Source: an uncultured Pelagibacteraceae bacterium
Lineage (GTDB): Bacteria; Pseudomonadota; Alphaproteobacteria; Pelagibacterales; Pelagibacteraceae
Assembly: GCA_902519325.1 (NCBI GenBank)
Contig: CABYJU010000006.1
Coordinates: 1 to 64,000 of the forward strand
Direction: 5' to 3'
Length of the DNA stretch: 64,000 bases
Part shown: piece by piece, positions 48,651-57,926 of the stretch
Numbering within the stretch: the stretch's first letter is position 1
Layout of the letters: every line of letters starts with the position of its first letter
Translations under genes and position numbers: made by a program
The notes under the pieces: model-generated
Databases searched by the model: none
Seen by the model: only the letters and a program-made list of their open reading frames with translations
Told to the model about the DNA's origin: nothing

Positions 48651-49178
48651 TTATCTGGTCATTCTTTTCAAGATGTTTTCTTTCAAAAATATTTGATGAA
48701 ACAAAACTGCTAAAATATGCAATGAGATTAAAACTATTAATGTATAATTTGAAATAACATGAACATTGTAAAATTGATCTGCTAAATCAAAGTTATCTTC
48801 AATCCTTAATTTAAAAATAAAAAAATTTAGTTTTTCACCATTAAATAGCTTTTTTAAAATTCCTGATGTTGTTATTGTTAAAAGTGCGACATAAAGAGCG
48901 AAATGATTCAATTTCGCAATCAAGTTTTGTCCAAAGAATGCCTCAGGCATTAGTTTTGGGGACTTGCTAAAAAATTTATAAATTAACCTAAATAAGGTTA
49001 TGTAAAATATGGATATTCCTACAATTACATGTATATTTTCAATAGTTATTCTTAAATCCGAAAAATCTAATCTGACCAAAATAAACCCCATTGGTATCTG
49101 AGCTATTAGAAGGAGCAAAGTGAACCAATGAAAAAATTTAGCTAACCAACTATATTGTAATGTTATACTGTCAGACAT
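48651..49178 (-). CDS. Cytochrome b561 family
   Basis: YSWLAKFFHWFTLLLLIAQIPMGFIL; HVIVGISIFYITLFRLIYK; HVISNYTLIVLISLHILAVLFHQ. Confidence 0.93.
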   Translation of the reverse strand: MSDSITLQYSWLAKFFHWFTLLLLIAQIPMGFILVRLDFSDLRITIENIHVIVGISIFYITLFRLIYKFFSKSPKLMPEAFFGQNLIAKLNHFALYVALLTITTSGILKKLFNGEKLNFFIFKLRIEDNFDLADQFYNVHVISNYTLIVLISLHILAVLFHQIFLKENILKRMTR

Positions 49179-49641
49179 GAGCTATTTTATAAAAATAAAT
49201 AATATTTTCAAAATAATGTTTATTGTAGCACTTTCTTTTTCATTTAATTCTAATGTTTTATCAGAAGAAAGCGCAAAAGACATTATAAAGAAAAGAAAGT
49301 CTTTATTCAGTCAAAATTATAAACTAGCAAAAAGAATTAGTATTTTACTTAACGAAGTTGAAATTGAGGACTCAAAAAAACTGATGATTAGAATGAGTGA
49401 TAATTATTTAGAATTACTAAATTTATTTCCAGAAAATACAAAAGAGGGACACGGAACAGAGGCTTTATCAATTATTTGGGAAGAAAAAGATGAATTTAAT
49501 GCTCTAATGAAAAAATCATCTGATCAAATGATAAAGCTAGCTTCAATTATCGAAGACCAAGATGATTTTAGAGCAGCTTTGAAACAATATATGTGGTCGA
49601 GCTGTAAAGCTTGCCATAGCAGATATAGGGCTCCACACTAA
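49177..49641 (+). CDS. Class II cytochrome c (c'-type)
   Basis: Signal peptide; C-terminal CKACHSRYRAPH. Confidence 0.92.
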   Translation: MSYFIKINNIFKIMFIVALSFSFNSNVLSEESAKDIIKKRKSLFSQNYKLAKRISILLNEVEIEDSKKLMIRMSDNYLELLNLFPENTKEGHGTEALSIIWEEKDEFNALMKKSSDQMIKLASIIEDQDDFRAALKQYMWSSCKACHSRYRAPH

Positions 49642-50069
49642 TGAAAAAGTATTTTTTTATTTTTATTGTTTTATTTTATGCAGATACTGCTTTCTCTCAT
49701 ACGCACTACCCCATAACTAGAGATTCATTAGAAGCAATTAAAAATGGCAAGATATTATACAATCAATATTGTGTTTCTTGTCACCAAGCAAATTTAGCTG
49801 GAGCTACAAATTGGCAAGGTTTAGATGAAGATGGGCATAGAAAAGCACCGCCTTTAAATGGAACTGGTCATACTTGGCATCATACAGATGAGTTACTACA
49901 TAGAATGATAAAGTATGGATTTGCTAAATTAATAAAAAATTATGAAGGCAAGATGATGGGTTTTGGTGATAAAATAAGTGATGAAGGTATTGATAACATT
50001 CTTTCGTACATTAAATCTTATTGGAAAGATGATATTTATGAATATCATTTAGAAATGAGCAAACAATGA
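49641..50069 (+). CDS. Class I cytochrome c
   Basis: Signal peptide; LYNQYCVSCHQANLAGATNWQG; MMGFGDKISDEGIDNILSYIKSYW. Confidence 0.93.
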   Translation: MKKYFFIFIVLFYADTAFSHTHYPITRDSLEAIKNGKILYNQYCVSCHQANLAGATNWQGLDEDGHRKAPPLNGTGHTWHHTDELLHRMIKYGFAKLIKNYEGKMMGFGDKISDEGIDNILSYIKSYWKDDIYEYHLEMSKQ

Positions 50070-50509
50070 GTTCAGAAGCAATTAATTTTAATTGGTCATG
50101 CAAACATACTTGGAAAAGAAGCGCAAAAAATACTGCTTGGTGTTTACTAGGCTGTGCAATTGGTGACTTTGGAACTATATTGTATTTTCAGATAACAGGA
50201 ATTCCCTGGCCTGTTTTAGCCATCATGACTTTAGCAATTATAAATGGTTTGATTACAAGTATTATTTTAGAAACTATAATTTTACTAAGACAAAAACTTG
50301 ATTTTTCCAAAGCATTAAAGACTGCGCTTGGTATGAGCTTTATATCAATGGTCAGTATGGAAATAGCCATGAACCTCACAGATGTAATTTTAACAGGTGG
50401 AGCTATTTTAAATTGGTGGGTAGTACCAATAATGCTTTTAGTTGGATTTTTAACTCCATGGCCATACAATTATTGGAGATTAAAAAAATATAATATTGCT
50501 TGTCACTAA
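50066..50509 (+). CDS. DUF4396-like membrane protein
   Basis: WKRSAKNTAWCLLGCAIGDFGTILYFQ; SMEIAMNLTDVILTGG. Confidence 0.85.
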   Translation: MSSEAINFNWSCKHTWKRSAKNTAWCLLGCAIGDFGTILYFQITGIPWPVLAIMTLAIINGLITSIILETIILLRQKLDFSKALKTALGMSFISMVSMEIAMNLTDVILTGGAILNWWVVPIMLLVGFLTPWPYNYWRLKKYNIACH

Positions 50510-50542
50510 AAACATCTCTATATCAAATTAAGACCTCAGATA

Positions 50543-51478
50543 ATGACTAAAGATTTAATAACAATTGATAGCCTTTCAAAGGTATACGACAATGGATTTA
50601 ACGCTTTAAAAACTGTTAATTTAAATATAAAGCAAGGTGAAATTATTGCTATGCTTGGACCAAATGGAGCTGGCAAAACTACACTGATAAGTATTGTATG
50701 TGGTATAGTTAAACCAACTTCTGGAGTAATTACAGTAGATGGTTTTGATATTATAAAAGATTATAGAGAAACAAGATCAAGAATAGGACTGGTCCCCCAA
50801 GAAATTTCACTAGAACAATTTGAAACAGTGTTTAACAATGTTTCATATTCAAGAGGCTTATACGGAAAAAAGCCAAACCCGCAACATATAGAAAAAGTTC
50901 TAAAAGATTTTAGTTTATGGGATAAAAAAGATTTAAGGTTAAATCAGCTTTCAGGAGGAATGAAAAGACGTGTAATGATAGCAAAAGCATTATCTCATGA
51001 ACCTTCGATATTATTTCTTGATGAACCAACGGCAGGCGTAGATGTAGAATTGAGAAAAGATATGTGGAAAGTTGTAGAGGGATTAAGGAAAACTGGAGTA
51101 ACCATAATTTTAACAACACACTATATTGAAGAAGCAGAGGCAATCGCAGACCGAGTTGCTGTAATTAATCAAGGAGAAATCATTGTTGTTGATAATAAAA
51201 TAGATTTATTAAAAAAGATGGGTCATAAAAAATTAACTATTGAGTTGCAGGATAAAGTCGAAAAAATTCCATCAGAACTTGATGAATATAATCTATCAAT
51301 CTCTAATGATAATTATTCATTAATTTACAACTATAACTTACATGCTGAAAGAACAGGTATTACAAAGATGCTTCAAGATTTAAAAAATGCAGGTTTGAGG
51401 ATGAGAGACTTAAAAACAGAGCAAAATAATCTTGAAAAGATTTTTGTGACATTGGTAAAGGAAAATAATGAGGATTAA
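50543..51478 (+). CDS. ABC-2 type exporter ATPase
   Basis: GPNGAGKTTLIS; LSGGMKRRVMIAKAL; DEPTAGVDVELR. Confidence 0.95.
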   Translation: MTKDLITIDSLSKVYDNGFNALKTVNLNIKQGEIIAMLGPNGAGKTTLISIVCGIVKPTSGVITVDGFDIIKDYRETRSRIGLVPQEISLEQFETVFNNVSYSRGLYGKKPNPQHIEKVLKDFSLWDKKDLRLNQLSGGMKRRVMIAKALSHEPSILFLDEPTAGVDVELRKDMWKVVEGLRKTGVTIILTTHYIEEAEAIADRVAVINQGEIIVVDNKIDLLKKMGHKKLTIELQDKVEKIPSELDEYNLSISNDNYSLIYNYNLHAERTGITKMLQDLKNAGLRMRDLKTEQNNLEKIFVTLVKENNED

Positions 51479-52235
51479 TTTTTACGCATTAAGAGCAATT
51501 TATTTTCATGAAATGGATAGATTTAGAAGAACATTAATACAATCTCTTCTTTCCCCAGTTTTATCTACTTCATTATACTTTATAGTATTCGGCTCGGTAA
51601 TCGGGGATTATGTACAAAAAATTGATGGCATTAGTTATGGCTCTTATATAGTTCCAGGATTATTGATGTTAACATTATTAACGCAATCTATCAGTAACAC
51701 TTCTTTTGGAATTTTTTTTCCTAAATTTAATGGAACAATTTATGAAATTTTAGCAGCTCCAATTTCTACTGTAGAAATTGTAATTGCTTATGTTGGTGCA
51801 GGTGCAACTAAAACCTTAATTGTTGCTGCAGTAATTTTCTGCACTTCACTTTTTTTTGCAGAAGTAAATGTAAAGTTTCCTTTACTAATGATTTTCTTAT
51901 TAATTCTAGTTGCTTTTACTTTTGCTTTGTTCGGGTTTTTAATTGGACTTCTTAGTAAAAATTTCGAGCAAATGTCTATAATACCAACAATTGTCATAAC
52001 ACCAATGGTATTCTTAGGTGGAAGTTTGTATTCGCTAGATATGCTCCCAAGTTTCTGGCAAACAGTCACTTATTTTAATCCTGTTGTATATTTAATTAAT
52101 GGGCTGAGGTTTGCATTTTATGGAGTTTCTGATTTTGATATTTGGATAAGTATTTCAACAATGTTTATATTTTTAATTGTATGTGTAACTCTTGTCTCAA
52201 TTATACTTAAAAAAGGTTATAATATAAAAAATTAA
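51468..52235 (+). CDS. ABC-2 type exporter permease
   Basis: 6 TM; YIVPGLLMLTLLTQSISNTSFGIFFPKFNGTIYEILAAP. Confidence 0.93.
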   Translation: MRINFYALRAIYFHEMDRFRRTLIQSLLSPVLSTSLYFIVFGSVIGDYVQKIDGISYGSYIVPGLLMLTLLTQSISNTSFGIFFPKFNGTIYEILAAPISTVEIVIAYVGAGATKTLIVAAVIFCTSLFFAEVNVKFPLLMIFLLILVAFTFALFGFLIGLLSKNFEQMSIIPTIVITPMVFLGGSLYSLDMLPSFWQTVTYFNPVVYLINGLRFAFYGVSDFDIWISISTMFIFLIVCVTLVSIILKKGYNIKN

Positions 52236-52236
52236 T

Positions 52237-52404
52237 TTGACTGTTGACCAGATAATTCCTGCAATATTTTTAATATTAGTCTTAATATTAGTTCTACCTA
52301 ATTTTCTCAGATCAAACTCAAATATTAAACAATTGATATCTAATTTTTCAATTTGGATAATAATTATACTTGTTATATTTGGATTGATGTATTTTTTGAT
52401 GTAA
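52237..52404 (+). CDS. Small membrane protein, 55 aa, TTG start (not in ORF track)
   Basis: LTVDQIIPAIFLILVLILVLPNFLRSNSNIKQLISNFSIWIIIILVIFGLMYFLM*, two TM segments, 1 nt after permease stop. Confidence 0.55.
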   Translation: MTVDQIIPAIFLILVLILVLPNFLRSNSNIKQLISNFSIWIIIILVIFGLMYFLM

Positions 52405-52412
52405 ATAGATTT

Positions 52413-52577
52413 ATGATTAAATTTATTCTTCCATCAGTACTATTAATTTTAATTATTATTTTCTGGGAAAAAATTAATGAATTTTTATTAAGCAAATTTA
52501 AAATTAAACTCAATTACATAGCTGTCATCATATTAGTTTTAATATTAGTGGTTTTATCTTTATTACTATATTTCTAA
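52413..52577 (+). CDS. Small membrane protein, 54 aa
   Basis: MIKFILPSVLLILIIIFWEKINEFLLSKFKIKLNYIAVIILVLILVVLSLLLYF; start trimmed from 52353. Confidence 0.5.
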   Translation: MIKFILPSVLLILIIIFWEKINEFLLSKFKIKLNYIAVIILVLILVVLSLLLYF

Positions 52578-52583
52578 CTTATA

Positions 52584-53327
52584 ATGGAGATAAATTTATT
52601 ATTCTTTGTTAGCGTTGTTCCAGCTATCGTATTATATGGAATTGCTAAATCAGGTTTAGGTGGATCAATATCATTAATTTCAGTTCCATTAATGACAGTA
52701 GTAATGCCATTAAATCAAGCACTTGCAATTATTTTACCAATATTAATTTTTTCAGACATTATTGCAGTTTATAGATTTAGAAGAGAGTTTGATTTTGGAA
52801 CACTTAAATTAATAGTTCCATTTGCAGCTATTGGAATAATAATTGGCTCATTTACATTTACTTATTTTTCTGAGGATTTGCTTAAGTTAATTGTTGGAAT
52901 AATGGGTTTTTTATTTTCTGGTCATTATTTTCTATTTAAAAAAGAAAAAACTATACCGGCAAAAAAAAACTTTTTTAAAGGGGCTATTTGTTCATCCATT
53001 GCTGGTTTTTCAAGTTTTTGTGTTCATGCGGGAGGAACCCCAACAAGTCTTTATTTGCTTCCACTAAGAATGAAAAAAGAAATTTATGTTGGCACAAGAA
53101 TTATTTTTTTTAGTTGTGTTAATCTAATTAAGCTTCCTCTGTATGTTTATTTATCTATGATGAATTTTGATACTTTATATCAATCAGTTACTCTCTTTCC
53201 CCTAGCGCTTATTGGAATTTTTATAGGTTACAAATTACTTAAAATAATTGAGGAAAATTTATTTTATAATATCATTTACGCTTTAATTCTTGTTAGTAGC
53301 GCTAAGTTAATAATTGATTTCATTTAA
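52584..53327 (+). CDS. TauE/SafE family membrane protein (sulfite exporter type)
   Basis: GIAKSGLGGSISLISVPLMTVVMP; FCVHAGGTPTSLYLLPLRMKKEIYVGTRIIFF. Confidence 0.92.
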   Translation: MEINLLFFVSVVPAIVLYGIAKSGLGGSISLISVPLMTVVMPLNQALAIILPILIFSDIIAVYRFRREFDFGTLKLIVPFAAIGIIIGSFTFTYFSEDLLKLIVGIMGFLFSGHYFLFKKEKTIPAKKNFFKGAICSSIAGFSSFCVHAGGTPTSLYLLPLRMKKEIYVGTRIIFFSCVNLIKLPLYVYLSMMNFDTLYQSVTLFPLALIGIFIGYKLLKIIEENLFYNIIYALILVSSAKLIIDFI

Positions 53328-53342
53328 TCTTTGAAATAAGTT

Positions 53343-53407
53343 GCAAATGGGGTGCCAGAAGGCTGAGAAATACCCTTAGAACCTGTCCGGTAATTCAGAA
53401 AGGGAAA
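53343..53407 (+). promoter_or_regulatory. TPP (THI-box) riboswitch
   Basis: GGGGTGCCAGAAGGCTGAGAAATACCCTTAGAACCTGTCCGGTAATTCAGAAAGGGAAA carries CTGAGA, ACCC and GAACCTG...AGGGAA core. Confidence 0.95.
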
Positions 53408-54838
53408 ATGAATAATTTAAATATAATCAATCAATCATCAGCAATAATATTAATTATTTCAATTTCTTTAATATTTGTTTTTGTTGGAATTTATTTTTCA
53501 AAAAAATTTAAAGGACTTAATAATTATTTAGTTGCAAACCGTTCGATTGGAACTTTATCCTTAACAACAAGTCTTGTTGCTTCAGCACTTGGTGCTTGGA
53601 TTTTATTTGGACCGGCATCAGCAGCAACATGGGGAGGAATTGGTGCAGTGATTGGTTATTCACTAGGAACTGCATTTCCACTCTTTATTTTAATTTATCT
53701 TGGTAAAAAATTTATAACTAGTTATCCGCAAGGCAAAAGTATTATTGAAATAATAAGATTAAGATTTGGACCAAATCTTTATAAACTTATTTTAGTTTTT
53801 TCCATTTTTTATATGACAATCTTTTTAATTGCTGAAGTTACTGCTGTAGCTTTTTTAATTAATTACATATCTGGTACTGAGTTGTGGATTACCTCTTTAA
53901 TAGTAATATCATGTTCGTTACTTTACACATTATATGGAGGTTTAAGAGCATCCTTAATTACAGATAATATTCAATTTTTTGTATTTACAGCACTTTTAAT
54001 AATTAGTTTAATTTTTATTACATCAATTGAAACAAACGATTTTAACTTTGAAATTATTAAAAATAATAATCCGCATTTGTTAAGTTTTAGTTATCTCCCA
54101 AATTATACTGCTGGTTTAACTTTCTTTATAGCTGTTGCTGCAACTAATCTTTTTCATCAAGGTAATTGGCAGAGAGTTTACGCTGCAAAAAATTACGAAG
54201 TTTTAAAAAAAAGTTTAATATTTTCATTTTTAATAATATTACCAATAGTCTTTTTTATGGGATTTAGTGGTTTAGTGGCTGTCTCTCAAGATACTAATGT
54301 AATACCTGATCTTGCATTTTTCTCAATTTTATTAAAAGAAAATTTAATAATATTTTCAGTCATTGTGATAATTTTAGCTATCTCTTTAACAATAAGTAGT
54401 ATTGATACTTTAATAAATGCTATTTCAAGTTTGGTAATAGTCGATGTAGATAAAGTATTAAATTTAAAAAATAATCATTTAAATATCTCAAAACAATTTG
54501 TTATTTTTCTTTCGGTCATAGCTTTTTTTGTAGCATCAAAAGGATTTAGTATTCTTTATTTATTCTTAATAGCAGATTTATTTTGTTGTGCGGCTGTTCT
54601 AAGTGTTTTTTATACTTTTTATTCAAAATCTTATGATGAAAAAAATGCTTATGTTTCTATATTAATAGGATTAATTGCAGGACTATTATTTTTTCCAAGT
54701 CCTGATTTTTCTAAATCAATACTATTTGGAATAATTTTGCCAATGGATTTAGCACCATCGTATATTTCTCAATCTCTTTTATTTTGTTCATTTATTGCGG
54801 CAACTTTATCACCAATAATTGCATGGAAATTGAAATAA
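53408..54838 (+). CDS. thiV: Sodium:solute symporter, probable thiamin-precursor (HMP) transporter ThiV
   Basis: SSS family topology (NNYLVANRSIGTLSLTTSLVASALGAWILFGPASAATWGG); immediately under a TPP riboswitch. Confidence 0.88.
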   Translation: MNNLNIINQSSAIILIISISLIFVFVGIYFSKKFKGLNNYLVANRSIGTLSLTTSLVASALGAWILFGPASAATWGGIGAVIGYSLGTAFPLFILIYLGKKFITSYPQGKSIIEIIRLRFGPNLYKLILVFSIFYMTIFLIAEVTAVAFLINYISGTELWITSLIVISCSLLYTLYGGLRASLITDNIQFFVFTALLIISLIFITSIETNDFNFEIIKNNNPHLLSFSYLPNYTAGLTFFIAVAATNLFHQGNWQRVYAAKNYEVLKKSLIFSFLIILPIVFFMGFSGLVAVSQDTNVIPDLAFFSILLKENLIIFSVIVIILAISLTISSIDTLINAISSLVIVDVDKVLNLKNNHLNISKQFVIFLSVIAFFVASKGFSILYLFLIADLFCCAAVLSVFYTFYSKSYDEKNAYVSILIGLIAGLLFFPSPDFSKSILFGIILPMDLAPSYISQSLLFCSFIAATLSPIIAWKLK

Positions 54839-54866
54839 TTGATGTTTATTTAAAACCTAATTATTG

Positions 54867-54872
54867 TATAAT
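54867..54872 (+). promoter_or_regulatory. Putative -10 box of rseP promoter
   Basis: TATAAT 7 nt upstream of the ATG. Confidence 0.5.
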
Positions 54873-54879
54873 TTAATAA

Positions 54880-55989
54880 ATGCTCAATTTTATATTACCA
54901 TTTATTGTATTAATCGTTGTTGTTGTTTTCATTCATGAATATGGACATTATTATTTTGCAAAAAGATATGGTGTTGGTGTAACAGATTTTTCGATAGGTT
55001 TTGGTCGAGAATTATTTGGATGGAACGATAAATCAGGGACAAGATGGAAAGTTTGTTGGATACCACTAGGCGGTTATGTAAAATTTTTCGGAGATAGGAA
55101 TGTATTTTCACAAGCAGATCAAGAGGAACTACTAAAAAAATATAGCAAAGAAGACCAACACAAATTGTTTGTAACAAAACCTCTTTACCAAAGAGCCTTA
55201 ATTGTTGCTGGAGGACCATTGGCTAATTTTATTTTAGCTTTAGTCATTTTTACTTTCATATACATGTTTGCAGGTAAAGATTTTACACCAGCTGTAATTG
55301 ATGAAGTATTAAAAGATAGTCCAGCAGAAGTTGCCGGTATGCAAAAAAATGATGTTATTATTGAAATAGATAATACAAAAGTTGAGAGTATTCTTGATGT
55401 TTCTAAATTAATAGCAATGTCAACATCAGAATTTATCGATTTTAAAGTTTCAAGATATGACCAGGAGATAATATTAAAAGTAAAGCCAAATTTTGTTGAT
55501 AGCGTTGATGAATTAGGAAACAAATTAAAGAAAAGGATGGTAGGCATTAAACTTAGTCCTTATAACAATCAAATAACACACAAAAAACTTGGACCTGCAC
55601 AAGCTTTACTTCAATCATTTAATGAAGTTTATTTTGTAACAACTTCATCACTTAAATATCTTGGATCAATGTTTACAGGAGCAGGGGACAGTTCTCAATT
55701 GGGTGGTCCAATTAGAATTGCTAAAATTTCTGGCCAAGTAGCAGAATTTGGAATTATACCTTTTGTCAGTATGATGGCTTATATCTCAATAAGTTTAGGA
55801 TTAATTAACTTATTTCCAATACCTTTATTAGACGGAGGACATCTCATGTTTTACGCATTTGAAAAAGTTTTAGGTCGTCCTTTAAGTCAAAAAACACAGG
55901 AAGGTTTTTTTCGAATCGGAATGTTTTTGTTGTTATCTTTGATGTTTTTCGCAACATTTAACGACCTTAAAGATTTAGGCTTATTTTAA
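54880..55989 (+). CDS. rseP: Site-2 protease RseP (M50) with PDZ domain
   Basis: FIHEYGHYYFAKRYGVGV; LINLFPIPLLDGGHLMFY. Confidence 0.97.
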   Translation: MLNFILPFIVLIVVVVFIHEYGHYYFAKRYGVGVTDFSIGFGRELFGWNDKSGTRWKVCWIPLGGYVKFFGDRNVFSQADQEELLKKYSKEDQHKLFVTKPLYQRALIVAGGPLANFILALVIFTFIYMFAGKDFTPAVIDEVLKDSPAEVAGMQKNDVIIEIDNTKVESILDVSKLIAMSTSEFIDFKVSRYDQEIILKVKPNFVDSVDELGNKLKKRMVGIKLSPYNNQITHKKLGPAQALLQSFNEVYFVTTSSLKYLGSMFTGAGDSSQLGGPIRIAKISGQVAEFGIIPFVSMMAYISISLGLINLFPIPLLDGGHLMFYAFEKVLGRPLSQKTQEGFFRIGMFLLLSLMFFATFNDLKDLGLF

Positions 55990-56141
55990 GGCTTTTTTAA
56001 TAGCTAAAAAAACATTGTATTTATTGGCTTTTTTTACCACTATATATTGTTGTTCAAAAAAAAATATATACTAAAAAAAAGCTTGAATTATCAATGATTT
56101 TGTTAAGTATAGTTTCATAAACCTTTAAAACCGGAGCTAAA

Positions 56142-56417
56142 ATGAACAAAAAACAATTAGTAGCAAAGCTAGCTGGTTCGTTAAATCAAAGTAAAGCTGA
56201 TGCAGAGCGTACTTTTGATACTATTACGAATACTATACTAGATGCGTTGAAAAACGACGATTCTGTAAAGATTGCAGGTTTTGGTACATATAAAGTGGCT
56301 AAAAGAAAAGCCCGAATTGGACGTAATCCAAGAACTGGAGAGCAAATCCAAATCGCTGCTTCTCAAAAGGTAAAGTTTTTACCTGCTAAAGCACTTAAAG
56401 AAGTATTTAACAAGTAA
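56142..56417 (+). CDS. HU-family DNA-binding protein
   Basis: MNKKQLVAKLAGSL...GFGTYKVAKRKARIGRNPRTGEQIQI. Confidence 0.98.
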   Translation: MNKKQLVAKLAGSLNQSKADAERTFDTITNTILDALKNDDSVKIAGFGTYKVAKRKARIGRNPRTGEQIQIAASQKVKFLPAKALKEVFNK

Positions 56418-56426
56418 ATCTCATTT

Positions 56427-56470
56427 AACAGCCTTTATTAGGAATGCTAAAATTCTTAATAAAGGCTGTT
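56427..56470 (+). terminator. Long hairpin after the HU gene (terminator or 3' stabiliser)
   Basis: AACAGCCTTTATTA...TAATAAAGGCTGTT, 14-bp stem plus inner GAAT/ATTC; no long U-tract. Confidence 0.65.
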
Positions 56471-56566
56471 TCTACATGCAAAAACTGCATATCTATTTTT
56501 AACAACAATCATTAGTTTTTATTTATTTTAAAATTATAAGAACCTCTTTTTAACAATGGAGGTTAA

Positions 56567-57868
56567 ATGACTAAACATTTAAAAAAACTTGTCGGTCCTT
56601 TAGTAAGTTTGTTTTTCTTACTAAACATGACAAGTGTAGGTTATGCCGAATCTACAGTCTCTGCAGAAGTTGGATTTATTTTTAATACATTTCTATTTTT
56701 AGTTTGTGGTTTTCTTGTCATGTTTATGGCTTGCGGATTTGCGATGCTAGAATCAGGAATGGTAACTTCAAAAAGTGTATCTGTAATTTGTGCAAAAAAT
56801 ATAGGATTATTTTCTATCGCTGGAATTATGTTCTGGATGGTTGGTTATAATCTAGCATATGGAATTCCAGAAGGTGGCTATATAGGAACATTCACTCCGT
56901 GGTCTGATGCAAGTGCTGTTGATACAGGATATGCAGATGGTTCGGATTGGTATTTCCAAATGGTATTCTGTGCAACAACAGTATCAATTGTATCTGGTAC
57001 GTTAGCAGAAAGAATTAAATTATGGCCTTTCTTCTTATTTGCAGCAATTTTATCTGGAATCATTTATCCAATTGTCATGGGATGGCAGTGGGGTGGTGGC
57101 TGGTTAGCCGCTTTAGGTTTCTCTGATTTTGCTGGTTCAACTCTTGTACACTCAACTGGTGGTGCTGCAGCATTAGCAGGTGCTATGTTGTTAGGTGCAA
57201 GAACAGGAAGATTTGATAAATCAGGTGCAGCAAAGCCAATGAGACCATTTGCAGCTTCTTCTATACCTTTGGTAACAGTTGGAGTATTTATTTTATGGTT
57301 AGGTTGGTTTGGTTTCAACGGTGGTTCACAGCTTGCTATGGGAACTTTCGATGATGCAGTAGCTGTATCAAACATATTTATTAATACAAACTTAGCAGCG
57401 TGTGGTGGTGTTTTAGCAGCAGCAGTAATTACCAGATTAATGTATGGTAAAACTGATGTAGTTCAAATGCTTAACGGTGCGATTGGCGGATTAGTTGCAA
57501 TAACAGCTGAACCATTAGCGCCAGCACCTATAGCAGCAATATTCATCGGTGCAATCGGTGGATTGATAGTAGTGTTTGGAACAAAACTATTATTCTCATT
57601 TAAGATTGACGATGTTGTTGGTGCAATACCAGCTCACTTATTTGCTGGAGTTTGGGGAACATTAGCTGTTCCACTAACAAACTCTGACGCAAATTTTAGT
57701 GCACAGTTAATCGGTGTAATCTCGATCAACGCATTTGTTTTTGTAGTATCATACATTGTATGGGCAATTATGAAAAACACTATGGGTATCAGATTAAGTA
57801 AAGAGGCTGAACTGAAAGGTACAGACGTAACTGAAACTGGTGTAATAGCTTACGCTATAAGAGACTAA
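56567..57868 (+). CDS. amtB: Ammonium transporter
   Basis: MACGFAMLESGMVTSKSV; DFAGSTLVHSTGGAAALAGA; GFNGGSQLA. Confidence 0.97.
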   Translation: MTKHLKKLVGPLVSLFFLLNMTSVGYAESTVSAEVGFIFNTFLFLVCGFLVMFMACGFAMLESGMVTSKSVSVICAKNIGLFSIAGIMFWMVGYNLAYGIPEGGYIGTFTPWSDASAVDTGYADGSDWYFQMVFCATTVSIVSGTLAERIKLWPFFLFAAILSGIIYPIVMGWQWGGGWLAALGFSDFAGSTLVHSTGGAAALAGAMLLGARTGRFDKSGAAKPMRPFAASSIPLVTVGVFILWLGWFGFNGGSQLAMGTFDDAVAVSNIFINTNLAACGGVLAAAVITRLMYGKTDVVQMLNGAIGGLVAITAEPLAPAPIAAIFIGAIGGLIVVFGTKLLFSFKIDDVVGAIPAHLFAGVWGTLAVPLTNSDANFSAQLIGVISINAFVFVVSYIVWAIMKNTMGIRLSKEAELKGTDVTETGVIAYAIRD

Positions 57869-57900
57869 ATTTAACTCCCTCCCTTAAGTTAAACTAAAAA

Positions 57901-57926
57901 GGCCCCGTAAATGGGGCCTTTTTTTA
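57901..57926 (+). terminator. Rho-independent terminator
   Basis: GGCCCC-gtaaat-GGGGCC followed by TTTTTTT; preceded by AAAAA so may work bidirectionally. Confidence 0.95.
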
